Origin: Fibrella forsythiae
GTDB lineage: Bacteria; Bacteroidota; Bacteroidia; Cytophagales; Spirosomataceae
Length of the DNA stretch: 64,000 bases
Direction of reading: 5' to 3'
Assembly: GCF_017353175.1 (NCBI RefSeq)
Contig: NZ_JAFMYW010000005.1
Location: 372,001-436,000, forward strand
Part shown: positions 27,071 to 36,170 of the stretch, one piece after another
Layout of the letters: the number at the start of each line of letters is the position of its first letter
How positions within the stretch are numbered: the stretch's first letter is position 1
Translations under genes and position numbers: made by a program
The notes under the pieces: generated by a model
What the model was told of the DNA's origin: nothing
The model's database searches: none
The model's input: only the letters and a program-made list of their open reading frames with translations

Positions 27071-28387
27071 TCAATCGTTCATCGGCCCATCGTGATAAAG
27101 CCATTTCCAGCGCTTGGCCCAGTCGAGTAAAAACGCATCCCGATACGTCGATACCGTTTTTGCCCCCTGTTGTACACCAAGAAAAAAAGCAGGTTCCTGG
27201 CGGTCGCCATACCAATGGGAACCAGGCAGGTAATCGTCGGGGCCCGGTTTACCTGGCCAGGGGGCCACACTTACGTATTTTCCCGTTTGTCCATTAAGTG
27301 CCTGAATCGTACTGACTGTGGTATACACGCCAGTTTCGGCCTGTTTGGGCGAATACCGCACACTGTATTTTCCGCCGCCCAAGTAATAACCAGGCCATAT
27401 CTGTCCACCTGTATTCAGCGTGAAACATACAGAATCGCCTGGAATGGCGAGCGTTGGTCCTTTGAATACCCATTCTAACACGGCATACGTGGCCACTGTA
27501 TCGGTTTCCGTGGAATTGCGATTGAAAATCGTGTGTGAACTTCGTTTTATCGGGGTGAAACTTCCTCCCCAGCTTTCGCCGGTTGGATTGGCAGGGTTAC
27601 CATTCAGTAGATAGGCAACTGAGGGGGTATCACCCATTTTAATGTCACCCTTATAATAGTTTATAAAACTTTTCCCCATCGCGCCACGTCCCTGGATGTA
27701 ATTACTGTAGAATGAATCGGCTTTCAGTTTGGCTGGTGATTCGGTATCAATAATTAATCCCCGGTAGGTGGCATTGGCCTCAATCATCCATAGATCGGGG
27801 TGATTCTGAGCGATATACGCATAGGCGTTGACACTCCACTTCTTATTGGGGCCACCTATCCAGTAAACTTTTATTTTTTCTTTAATTTCAGGAGCATCAT
27901 GCAATGCCTGCGCTACATCTTCAAGCCCACCCCAAACCAGTACCCAAAGCGGTTGACTGCTCTTTTTTTTTGCACAGGTGATAATCCAGTCCGAGCCTTC
28001 AGTTGCCGTCCTGAACCCGGTGTAGGGTGCCTCGGGAATAGCTCCCTGTTTACAAACTTTTCGTAACGAGTTGGGGTCAATAAATGCTGGCGAATGCTTT
28101 TTTAGCTGGATCAGATCTTTCTCGTACAGATCAATCATATCCAGAATATCTTTCTTACGACCCTTTCCGTATGGCGATGCCACCAGCCCTTCGATTTGGA
28201 ACCGATCGGCGTACATTAATAAATGAATCATCGATTGAAAATCGTCGGGATCGGTCCCTCCGATATCTGTGCTGATCAGGAGGCGGGGCTTAGGTTTTGC
28301 CCAGGCGGCAATACCGCACTGAACCAGAAAAGCAAGGGCTAGCAGGACCGTAAGTCTGATACAAGTAACCTTTCGAAGGTGTTTCAT
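27071..28387 (-). CDS. DUF1593 protein (nucleoside-hydrolase-like, exported)
   Basis: 438 residues with a signal peptide (ends near AAWA-K). The N-terminal domain of the Sde182-type DUF1593 family resembles inosine-uridine nucleoside hydrolases: RLLISTDIGGTDPDDFQSMI has the Asp cluster that binds calcium in that fold, and LWVLVWGGLEDVAQAL is also typical. The C-terminal half is the family's beta domain. Substrate is unknown, but such proteins accompany polysaccharide use. ATG 28387 (MKHLRKVTC) is chosen over one 24 bases upstream. It is divergent from a paralogue at 29031. Confidence 0.85.
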   Translation of the reverse strand: MKHLRKVTCIRLTVLLALAFLVQCGIAAWAKPKPRLLISTDIGGTDPDDFQSMIHLLMYADRFQIEGLVASPYGKGRKKDILDMIDLYEKDLIQLKKHSPAFIDPNSLRKVCKQGAIPEAPYTGFRTATEGSDWIITCAKKKSSQPLWVLVWGGLEDVAQALHDAPEIKEKIKVYWIGGPNKKWSVNAYAYIAQNHPDLWMIEANATYRGLIIDTESPAKLKADSFYSNYIQGRGAMGKSFINYYKGDIKMGDTPSVAYLLNGNPANPTGESWGGSFTPIKRSSHTIFNRNSTETDTVATYAVLEWVFKGPTLAIPGDSVCFTLNTGGQIWPGYYLGGGKYSVRYSPKQAETGVYTTVSTIQALNGQTGKYVSVAPWPGKPGPDDYLPGSHWYGDRQEPAFFLGVQQGAKTVSTYRDAFLLDWAKRWKWLYHDGPMND

Positions 28388-29030
28388 AATTAATTCGGAG
28401 AGTACACGCAAACCACTAAACCATACTGCTTTTCTGTTTAGAGAAACTCACATTTGAGCCGAAAACGGGAAGTCATATTGTTGAAGAACTGTCAACTGAG
28501 TATCTGCAAAAAAAGAAAGTAATAGTAAAATTTAGAAGCGATACCTTGACAAACAATTACCACTAAAAAGTTTTCAACTTTTATCCGTTAAAAGGGCCGA
28601 AAAGAAGTTTGCTGGCATAAAAACAGGGTTATTTCGCGTAATTAGCATTATAGTCGCGGTTATCTCCAGGAAGTTTACCGTTAATTAGGGCCTGGAAGCT
28701 ACTATTTTAAACGTAAGCGTAGTTGCTTACTGTTTCTTTTACTTTCTATTACTTTTTTATTGATTGGTTCAATATAGTGTCTAACCTCCGCATGGGTTCT
28801 CAGAATGCCATTTCTCTATCTATTCAATTGGCAGCTTATAAATGGGTAAAGGAAGGATGGCATCATGCTCCTGTTTGGCCGTCAACGAATAATTAATTGG
28901 TGCTGCCCCGGGAAGACGTCACGGTTACAGTGATTGATCTGACCCGGAGTTTTAGCGTGAACAAAGGGGCAACCCGAGCGAATCGTATGAACTATACAGT
29001 TAACTTGATTAACCGCTAAACGTCCGGCGT
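28388..29030. other. 640-base AT-rich divergent gap, possible gene fragments
   Basis: The region separates two divergent DUF1593 genes and must hold both promoters. Its left two-thirds are AT-rich. A 34-codon frame at 28792-28896 (MGSQNAISLSIQLAAYKW...) and a following frame ending at 29018 (VLPREDVTVTVIDLTRSFSV...) look more protein-like than random but match nothing I recognise; they may be remnants of a lost gene. Confidence 0.35.
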
Positions 29031-30464
29031 ATGAACAACCAACTCGTTTCTCTGGTCACCCTGGCCGCATTTATGGTTGTGTGGTGGTCAACGCCTTCCG
29101 TAGCCCAGTCCAACAGCTTGAAGCCAAGAGTTATCGTGTTGACCGACATTGAAAACGAGCCGGATGATGCTATGTCGCTGGTGCGCTTCCTGACCTACAG
29201 CAACCAATGGGAGGTGGAAGGATTGGTAGCAACGACCTCTGTTCACCAGAAAGAGCAGGTGGCCGCCTGGCGAATCCGGGAAATTGTGGAGGCCTACGGT
29301 GAGGTACGTGATAATTTAGTTAAGCACGAGCCGGGCTACCCTACAAAAGCATATTTGCTGTCAATTATTAAAGAAGGTCGCAAAGCTTATGGAATGAAGG
29401 CCGTGGGGAAAGGCATGGATTCGCCGGGAGCCGACCTGATTATACAAGCCGTTGACCGAACGGATACCCGACCCGTTTGGCTAACCGTTTGGGGTGGACC
29501 TAATTGCCTGGCACAGGCCCTTTGGAAAATCCGGGAAACGCGCTCGCCGGCAGCGGTGAAAACGTTTGTGTCCAGGTTGCGGGTATATGCTATCTCAGAT
29601 CAGGACGACAGCGGTCCCTGGATAAGGGCTACCTTTCCGGATCTCTTCTACATTGTCAGCCCTGGTTTTCACCAGTATGGCGGCTACCACCACGCTACCT
29701 GGACCGGCATCAGTGGTGACAAATTTCACGGCCGATTTGCGGGAGGTGATTTCTCACTGGTTGATAATTCCTGGCTCGATACACACGTTCGAAGTAAAAG
29801 TGTATTGGGTGGTCAGTATCCGCAGGCTAAATTCCTGATGGAGGGCGACTCGCCCAGCTTTATGTATCTCATCAACAACGGGTTGGGTAGTCCGGAGCAT
29901 CCAGATTGGGGTAGCTGGGGCGGCCGTTATGAGCTATATACCCCCCGAACAGAGAAATGGTTTTTACAGGCCGAAACGCGCCCCTTGTGGACTAATGCGC
30001 AGGATGAAGTGTTTGGGCGCGACAGTAGCTGGCATACCGGAAACAAGGAAACTATCTGGCGTTGGCGGGAAGCGTATCAGAATGATTTTGCGGCTCGAAT
30101 GGACTGGACCATTAAGCCTGTCAACGAAGCCAACCATCCGCCGATTCCGAAGCTGGCCCATAGTCAGCAGCTTACCGCTAACATTGGCGACCGGGTGGAA
30201 CTTAACGCTGAAGGCTCGGCAGATCCTGACGGTAATGAGCTCACCTATCAGTGGTTTTATTACGGAGAACCAGGCCAGTTCATCGTTTCGACGGCCAGAA
30301 CGGGAAACCCGGTGAAGATAGAAAACGCGAACAGGGCCAAGGCCTGGTTTACAGTACCCAACAGTGCGCGAACCGGCACCATGCACCTCATTCTGGCTGT
30401 AACCGATACCGGAAAACCCGCACTGACCCGTTACCTGCGGGTTATCGTCAACGTGATTCCCTGA
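29031..30464 (+). CDS. DUF1593 protein with PKD-like C-terminal domain
   Basis: 477 residues with signal peptide (ends near SVAQ-S). The nucleoside-hydrolase-like domain shows [20 protein letters not shown] and [17 protein letters not shown]. The C-terminal part, from about residue 385, has the Ig/PKD-like signature [21 protein letters not shown]. It is a distant paralogue of the divergent gene at 27071-28387, which lacks a recognisable PKD pattern. It probably acts outside the cytoplasm on a sugar or nucleoside-like substrate. Confidence 0.87.
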   Translation: MNNQLVSLVTLAAFMVVWWSTPSVAQSNSLKPRVIVLTDIENEPDDAMSLVRFLTYSNQWEVEGLVATTSVHQKEQVAAWRIREIVEAYGEVRDNLVKHEPGYPTKAYLLSIIKEGRKAYGMKAVGKGMDSPGADLIIQAVDRTDTRPVWLTVWGGPNCLAQALWKIRETRSPAAVKTFVSRLRVYAISDQDDSGPWIRATFPDLFYIVSPGFHQYGGYHHATWTGISGDKFHGRFAGGDFSLVDNSWLDTHVRSKSVLGGQYPQAKFLMEGDSPSFMYLINNGLGSPEHPDWGSWGGRYELYTPRTEKWFLQAETRPLWTNAQDEVFGRDSSWHTGNKETIWRWREAYQNDFAARMDWTIKPVNEANHPPIPKLAHSQQLTANIGDRVELNAEGSADPDGNELTYQWFYYGEPGQFIVSTARTGNPVKIENANRAKAWFTVPNSARTGTMHLILAVTDTGKPALTRYLRVIVNVIP

Positions 30465-30981
30465 GCTCGGGTGTAACGTATTTACGCTGGTAAACCAGTT
30501 GGGCCAGTGCTATCGATTGAGCATGGTGAGCCCATCCTGTTGATGAGTTTACCGGAAACCGGTTTACTACGGATGGGTTCTACAGGCCGGACCGTCACCG
30601 TGCGGTTCACGATACCTGGGCCGATTGGCTGAACGCCGTCGGAGCCCGCCCGTGCCCCTTTTCAATCCCCGGGAGGTAGGAGGGCAATTCAATTACTAGA
30701 ACGAATTGCTAATCGGGCCTCAAACCCACTGCCTAGCGCAGGCCGGGATACCCTGTCAATTTCTCTCCTGACTTAGAACGAATAACACAGCCTGAATAAC
30801 GGCTGCCAGGTCTGAACAATAATGAAACAGAGCTGGGTAGTGCTGAATCAGTCTGTTCAATTGGATGCGTGCTGCAGCCACCATGAAAAGGGTATTAAAC
30901 CCGATGATGCGCCTTTTTCTATTGCAGAGTAGCCTGACCAGCAGGCGATTCATTAGCTTCTAAACGTCATCCTTGGTACAC
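30465..30981. other. 517-base gap without a supported gene
   Basis: A stretch near 30494-30615 can be read as GPVLSIEHGEPILLMSLPET and then RTVTVRFTIPGPIG before a stop, without a start codon; it may be a decayed gene end. A 65-codon minus-strand frame (30756-30953) has no recognisable domain. Neither is strong enough to call. Confidence 0.3.
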
Positions 30982-32307
30982 ATGAAAAATGATAATGAAA
31001 CGGCAACCTCCCGCCGATTATTTCTAGAAAACAGCGCGAAAGCCGTAGCTGGCTTTATGATCGTTCCGCGTTTTGTACTGGGCGGCAAACGTCCCGACGG
31101 TACGAAATACCTGGCACCCAGCGATGTGATTTCACTGGGTTTCATCGGTACGGGAAAGCAGGCGAAAGGGCTGGGTACGTCTTTCCTGAGCACCAATGAA
31201 GCGCGCATCGTGGCCATCAGTGAGGTCTATAAAGCCAAAGCGGAAGCTTTTCTGGATCGCGTAAAAACGCATTACGAGAAAAACACGCAGCTTGGCACGT
31301 ACAGCGACATTCCGGTATATAATGATTTCCGGCAGTTGCTGGCCCGCAAAGACGTTGACGCCGTGGTGATTGCCGCCCCCGACCATTGGCACGCGGCCAT
31401 GGCAGTTCGGGCGGCGCAGGCGGGGAAAGATATTTACTGCGAAAAGCTGCTGTCGCTGACCGTAAAAGAAGGTCGGGCGATGGTTGATGCCACTCGTAAG
31501 CACAACCGTGTATTCCAGACGGGTAGTATGCAGCGGTCGTGGCCTGAGTTCCGGCAAACGGCCGAACTGGTCCGGAATGGCTATATCGGTCAGATCAAGC
31601 AGATCAAGGTGAACGTGGGGCCGCCACCGGTAGCGTACAATCTGCCCGCCGAGATTGTTCCCGAAGGGCTGGACTGGGATAAATGGCTTGGTCCCAATGT
31701 GCCCGTTGTGTTCAATTCCGAATTGGCTCCACCGCTCTCGAAAGATGTATTCCCAAACTGGCGCAACTACCGGGAGTTTGGCGGCGGTATGGTGACCGAC
31801 TGGGGCGCGCACATGTTCGACATCGTGCAGTGGGCGCTGGACATGGACGCAAGCGGCCCCGTCGACGTGATTGCACCCGACGGGAAGGAGCATCCGTTTC
31901 TAACCTATCGGTATGATAACGGCATCACCATGACCCACGAAAAATGGGACTGGAACAACGCCATTCAGTTCATCGGTACGGAGGGCGAAATACGGGTGCA
32001 GCGCAGGAAACTGGAAACCACGCCGGCGTCGCTCGCCACAAAGGTGATCGGCGAAACGGAAAAGCATGTGTACAAGAGTGATAATCACTACAAGGATTTT
32101 CTGGACGCCATGCGGACCCGCAACAAACCCATTTGCGACGTAGAAGTGGGTCACCGCACAGCCTCGGTCTGTAACATTGGTAACATCGCTTACCAATTGA
32201 AACGGCCACTGCAATGGAACCCGAAAAAAGAGCAGTTTAAAAACGACCCCGAAGCCAACGCCCTCCTTGGCCGCTCCATGACGAACGAATGGGGTATCAA
32301 GATATGA
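30982..32307 (+). CDS. Tat-exported Gfo/Idh/MocA family oxidoreductase
   Basis: 441 residues. The N-terminus has a twin-arginine signal (TSRRLFLENSAKAVAGF). The Rossmann fold starts at SLGFIGTGKQAKGLG, and the family segment AAPDHWHAAMAVRAAQAGKD is intact. The normally invariant E-K-P that lines the nicotinamide site reads EKL (residues 154-156). The C-terminal domain has GGGMVTDWGAHMFDIVQWAL. It is probably a periplasmic NAD(P)-dependent sugar oxidoreductase or hydrolase that keeps its cofactor. The ATG at 30982 is used; a TTG three codons earlier is possible. Confidence 0.9.
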   Translation: MKNDNETATSRRLFLENSAKAVAGFMIVPRFVLGGKRPDGTKYLAPSDVISLGFIGTGKQAKGLGTSFLSTNEARIVAISEVYKAKAEAFLDRVKTHYEKNTQLGTYSDIPVYNDFRQLLARKDVDAVVIAAPDHWHAAMAVRAAQAGKDIYCEKLLSLTVKEGRAMVDATRKHNRVFQTGSMQRSWPEFRQTAELVRNGYIGQIKQIKVNVGPPPVAYNLPAEIVPEGLDWDKWLGPNVPVVFNSELAPPLSKDVFPNWRNYREFGGGMVTDWGAHMFDIVQWALDMDASGPVDVIAPDGKEHPFLTYRYDNGITMTHEKWDWNNAIQFIGTEGEIRVQRRKLETTPASLATKVIGETEKHVYKSDNHYKDFLDAMRTRNKPICDVEVGHRTASVCNIGNIAYQLKRPLQWNPKKEQFKNDPEANALLGRSMTNEWGIKI

Positions 32308-32411
32308 ACATGCGTGACTAATGAGGCGCACCGGCCTGGTCGAAGGGCCTATAGCAAAAATAACTTGCTAATTGCGAAGCATATACTACTTCTGCTCTGA
32401 CTCGCCACTTT

Positions 32412-34559
32412 TCAAAACCGCCAACGTACCTGGAGTTTTAGTTCCGTTTTGTGTGGCGCGGCTATTAGGTCCAGGTCAGAGCCGATGTCGGGCTGGTTGG
32501 TGAGGTCGGTGCGGGCGTAGCGGAACCAGATATCGAGGTGTTTATCGGCCTGATAGCGGACTAGCAGGTAATGCCGAACACCCCGGTCGAAATAGGCGGG
32601 AAACGAGAAGGCATACAGCACATCGCGTTCATAGGCATACTGACGGCTGTCGTAATCGTCGGTGCCAAACAGCGCTACCCGGCCGCTAAGGCTTAGTCGC
32701 CCTCGTTCATAGGTAGCGTCTTGCATGAGGGCGAATCCAGCCGAACTGGTTGTAGATGAGGTGTATCCGAACGTACCTGCCTGCAGTCGGGAGCGCATGG
32801 TAAGGCCGGGAGCAACGGTATAGTCGGCTGTTAAGGCAAGGCTGCGGTGGGTCGTGCCAACCACTTCTTTGGGTGTGGTCTTGCTCCCTGGCTGGTTCTT
32901 CTCTTTGTGTTCGTCATGGAAAATGAGCGAAAATCGCGTTTGCCGGTCGGGTAAGTAGGTTGACGTCAGTAAATAATCGAACCCGCCCGATGGCGCGTCG
33001 ACCAGGTATTTCCACCACGGAAACCGAAACCAGTCAACGAAGCCGCTGAGGATTAGTTTTCGGTAAACGCTGTATTTGACGCCGCCGTATACGCCCGTTT
33101 CGTTGATTGTTCGGCTCCCTTCGCCGAAAGCGTTGGCATAGAAACTGTGAAAGTTTGGGTTGTAATGCCGCGCCAGAATAGCCACATCCAGTTTACGGCT
33201 TATGCTGGTCAGTACGCCCGCCACACCTCCAATGCCACCGCTGTGTGTAAGCGATCCACTGCTCCGGGCCACTTCGCCAAACAGGTTCATATTTCGCCAG
33301 GCATACCCGGCGTGAAAGCCTATCACCAGGTTCTGCCTGCCCGCAAATTCGTAGTTGTTGTAAGTCAGGTCGCGCTTCTGCAGTTTCGTGTCGAAGTCGG
33401 TTTGTAGGATTGTCAGGCCCAGTTGGAATTGCTGCGTGTGGTAGTGCAGATGACCGCCAAGATTCGTTTCAACAACTGAACGCAGATCCAGTAAATCGCT
33501 GCTGGTCTGGTGCAAACCCGATGTAAGAAACGAAGTCACCACGCTTTCGTCGAGCGGCGTTTTTCCGGCGGCTATGTTGGCGTCGCGGCGATTTCTGGCG
33601 GCCAGTAGCGTTAAATCCAGCTTTGAGGCCAGACTATAAGTTGCCGATATCCCCCGCAAGTAGCCATATTCAGTCAAGGATGTATAGGGTCGCCCTCCCA
33701 GTGTAGGTCGCCGGACGGTCAGGATCGTTTCGGCATTTTTACCCAGCGAAAAGCCAGCCGAGAAGATCAGTCCCTGCCCGATTTGTTGCTGGAAATCACC
33801 GATAACCACATTACGCCACCGGCCCCGGTTCTGAATCTGGGCATGAAACGAGATGAAATCGATGCCATACTGGCGCGTGGCCGGGTTCCAGCGAAACGCT
33901 TCGCCGGGGTCCTGTTCCAGCGTAATGCCTATGCTGTACACCCCCGGCCTACTGTTACGGTACCGTACATACCACTGGCCTGGGCTACCCTGATACCGAA
34001 GCGGTAACTGGTCGGCCGGTGTGGTACCTGACCTGCCTGGAATCGCCTCCGTAAAGCCCTTCTGCGTTTCTATCGTTCGCCCATACCGCGCGATCAGGTA
34101 TTTGTCAGATGGGCTGGGCAAATCGGCGGTGAACGTACCTGATCGGATGGTCACGAAAGGCCGCAGCCGTTGAATGCTGGGTACGTCAAAATCGGGAATG
34201 GCCTGTAATTCGGCCACGGCAAGCAAGTCGCCGTTTGTTTCACGATAAGTCAGAAGGCTGGTGATTTGCCGGTCGGTGAGAAGTAACGTGGCCGATAATT
34301 CGTCGCGACTGGCCCGGTTCAGATCAAGTGGGTGGCTGTACAATTGCGCCAGATTGTCAAACACGGCCTGATAATCGGTACCCTCGCTTTGAACCGGAAA
34401 CAGATCCTGAAACAGCCGATTCAGCGCCTCATCGGATCGAACAGCCAGTGAAGCGGCAGCAGGGCGCTTGCGTACGGGTGGCGGCTGAACGACTTGCGAG
34501 AAGGTTGCCGACGTTGCCAGCCAGTACAGCAGAACAGACAGATAGATACGAAAAGTCAA
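32412..34559 (-). CDS. Helix-hairpin-helix protein with outer-membrane barrel
   Basis: 715 residues starting at a TTG codon (no ATG exists between the upstream stop and the signal peptide). After a signal peptide (ends TFSQ) and a Pro-rich linker, residues about 60-140 form HHH-type repeats: LDLNRASRDELSATLLLTDR and AELQAIPDFDVPSIQRLRPF, as in ComEA. The rest is a run of amphipathic beta strands ending LKLQVRWRF, with a terminal Phe as in outer-membrane barrels. The architecture is common in Cytophagales but unstudied; a link to DNA handling is inferred only from the HHH part. Confidence 0.83.
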   Translation of the reverse strand: MTFRIYLSVLLYWLATSATFSQVVQPPPVRKRPAAASLAVRSDEALNRLFQDLFPVQSEGTDYQAVFDNLAQLYSHPLDLNRASRDELSATLLLTDRQITSLLTYRETNGDLLAVAELQAIPDFDVPSIQRLRPFVTIRSGTFTADLPSPSDKYLIARYGRTIETQKGFTEAIPGRSGTTPADQLPLRYQGSPGQWYVRYRNSRPGVYSIGITLEQDPGEAFRWNPATRQYGIDFISFHAQIQNRGRWRNVVIGDFQQQIGQGLIFSAGFSLGKNAETILTVRRPTLGGRPYTSLTEYGYLRGISATYSLASKLDLTLLAARNRRDANIAAGKTPLDESVVTSFLTSGLHQTSSDLLDLRSVVETNLGGHLHYHTQQFQLGLTILQTDFDTKLQKRDLTYNNYEFAGRQNLVIGFHAGYAWRNMNLFGEVARSSGSLTHSGGIGGVAGVLTSISRKLDVAILARHYNPNFHSFYANAFGEGSRTINETGVYGGVKYSVYRKLILSGFVDWFRFPWWKYLVDAPSGGFDYLLTSTYLPDRQTRFSLIFHDEHKEKNQPGSKTTPKEVVGTTHRSLALTADYTVAPGLTMRSRLQAGTFGYTSSTTSSAGFALMQDATYERGRLSLSGRVALFGTDDYDSRQYAYERDVLYAFSFPAYFDRGVRHYLLVRYQADKHLDIWFRYARTDLTNQPDIGSDLDLIAAPHKTELKLQVRWRF

Positions 34560-34676
34560 ACTACGTAGCGTTCGGTGGATGGGCGAAAGCTAATTCCTTG
34601 ACTGACAAGAGACAAACGGATGAATACAATTCTATATCTCCCTATTTGTAAGCTAATGGAGACAGCCCGAATAAGG

Positions 34677-34712
34677 AAAAAGGCAAAGTGGCCTGGTTAT
34701 TTCGCCTTTTTT
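34677..34712. terminator. Terminator-like hairpin in a divergent gap
   Basis: AAAAAGGC (34677-34684) pairs with GCCTTTTTT (34704-34712). Both flanking genes point away from it, so it does not end either; it may stop a short unannotated RNA or read-through. Function uncertain. Confidence 0.45.
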
Positions 34713-34744
34713 CAGGGCATCGAACAACTTATAATTGGTTGAAC

Positions 34745-34752
34745 TACATTTG
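34745..34752 (+). promoter_or_regulatory. -7 promoter element (TACATTTG) for fadA
   Basis: TACATTTG fits TAnnTTTG and lies 127 bases before the fadA start, just after the terminator-like hairpin. A TTGG box nearby is too close for a standard -33 element. Confidence 0.45.
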
Positions 34753-34878
34753 CATAACCGTATGCATGCATACTAATTTTGGTTTCAAGTGGCAGGGCAC
34801 CGTTTCAGGGTACCTGGAACGTCGCTCTGACTTTAGCAGAACAACTTGGAGCCTGGAACATGAAACCTGTAACTTTTT

Positions 34879-36087
34879 ATGGCTAACGCTTTCATCTACG
34901 ACGCCGTCAGAACCCCACGTGGCCGCGGCAAAAGCGACGGATCGCTTCACGACATTCAACCCATCTCTCTGCTGACGAGTGTGTTGCGGAACATTCGTGA
35001 TCGAAACAACCTCGATACCCGGCTCATCGATGATGTGATCATGGGCTGCGTTACGCCGATGGGCGAGCAAGGGGCTGATATTGCCCGTACGGCCGTACTG
35101 GAAGCCGGTTATGCCGAGTCGGTTGCGGGTGTTCAATTGAACCGATTCTGCTCGTCGGGGCTGGAGGCGATCAATCAGGCGGCGGCTTACGTGATGTCGG
35201 GGCAGGTTGATGCGGTCATTGCGGGTGGCGTTGAGTCGATGTCGCGTGTACCGATGGGGTCAGATGGAGGCGCTATTTTCATGAATCCGCAGATCGTGGC
35301 GCAGCATAACATCGTACCGCAGGGTATCTCGGCCGACCTGATTGCTACGCGCCAGGGCTATTCACGGGCTGATGTCGATGTATATGCGGCCGAATCATAC
35401 CGCCGAGCTGAGGTGGCGCAACGGGAGAACCGGTTCCGGAAAACGCTGGTACCGTATAAAGATGAGATCGGAATAACGGTGCTCGACCGTGATGAAGGGG
35501 TACGGCCCGGAACAACCGTTGAGAGTCTGGGTAAACTGAAACCCGCTTTCGAGATGATGGGGCAAATGGGCCTTGATGCATTAGCCTTGCTGAAATACGC
35601 TGACCTGAACCAGATTAACCACGTGCACCACGCCGGTAATTCGTCGCAGATTGTCGACGGAGCCGCGGGCGTGCTGGTGGGTAGTGACGCATTCGGACAG
35701 GCGGCTGGCCTGAAACCCCGCGCCCGGATTGTGGCTTTCGCTATTGTAGGCTCTGAACCCACAATTATGCTGACTGGCCCGGTTCCGGCCACGCATAAGG
35801 TGCTGAAGAAGGCCGGAATGAGTATCAGGGATATCGACCTGTTCGAAGTCAACGAAGCTTTCGCCGCTGTGCCGATGTTGTTTATGGACGAATTTGGCGT
35901 CGATCACAGTCAGATTAATATCAGCGGTGGCGCTATTGCGCTGGGCCATCCGCTGGGCGCTACCGGAGCCATTATTTCGGCTACGCTGCTCGATGAACTG
36001 GAGCGTACCGGTAAGCAATTCGGCCTGTCAACGCTCTGTATCGGCGGCGGCATGGGCATCGCTACCATTTTCGAACGAATCAACTAA
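34879..36087 (+). CDS. fadA: Acetyl-CoA C-acyltransferase (3-ketoacyl-CoA thiolase)
   Basis: 402 residues. Last step of fatty-acid beta-oxidation: cleaves 3-ketoacyl-CoA with CoA. The acyl-accepting Cys lies in [15 protein letters not shown], the His in [17 protein letters not shown] and the second Cys in [14 protein letters not shown]. It is directly upstream of fadJ (83-base gap, same strand), forming the usual two-gene unit. The choice between fadA and fadI naming is not decided by sequence. Confidence 0.96.
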   Translation: MANAFIYDAVRTPRGRGKSDGSLHDIQPISLLTSVLRNIRDRNNLDTRLIDDVIMGCVTPMGEQGADIARTAVLEAGYAESVAGVQLNRFCSSGLEAINQAAAYVMSGQVDAVIAGGVESMSRVPMGSDGGAIFMNPQIVAQHNIVPQGISADLIATRQGYSRADVDVYAAESYRRAEVAQRENRFRKTLVPYKDEIGITVLDRDEGVRPGTTVESLGKLKPAFEMMGQMGLDALALLKYADLNQINHVHHAGNSSQIVDGAAGVLVGSDAFGQAAGLKPRARIVAFAIVGSEPTIMLTGPVPATHKVLKKAGMSIRDIDLFEVNEAFAAVPMLFMDEFGVDHSQINISGGAIALGHPLGATGAIISATLLDELERTGKQFGLSTLCIGGGMGIATIFERIN

Positions 36088-36170
36088 TTCAGGACATCAG
36101 ACTGTGGACGCCGGATGATGGCTCCTGGAGGCAGCCTGACTAACCAGCGTCTGATATCCCCTATCTAATC

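Noticed and set aside
30756-30953. 65-codon minus-strand frame between DUF1593 and the Gfo/Idh gene
   Set aside because: Hydrophobic and Arg-rich with no identifiable motif; too little support to call a gene.
34677-34712. Evidence for a small RNA ending at the terminator-like hairpin in the divergent gap
   Set aside because: No promoter in the right place was found, so only the hairpin is reported.
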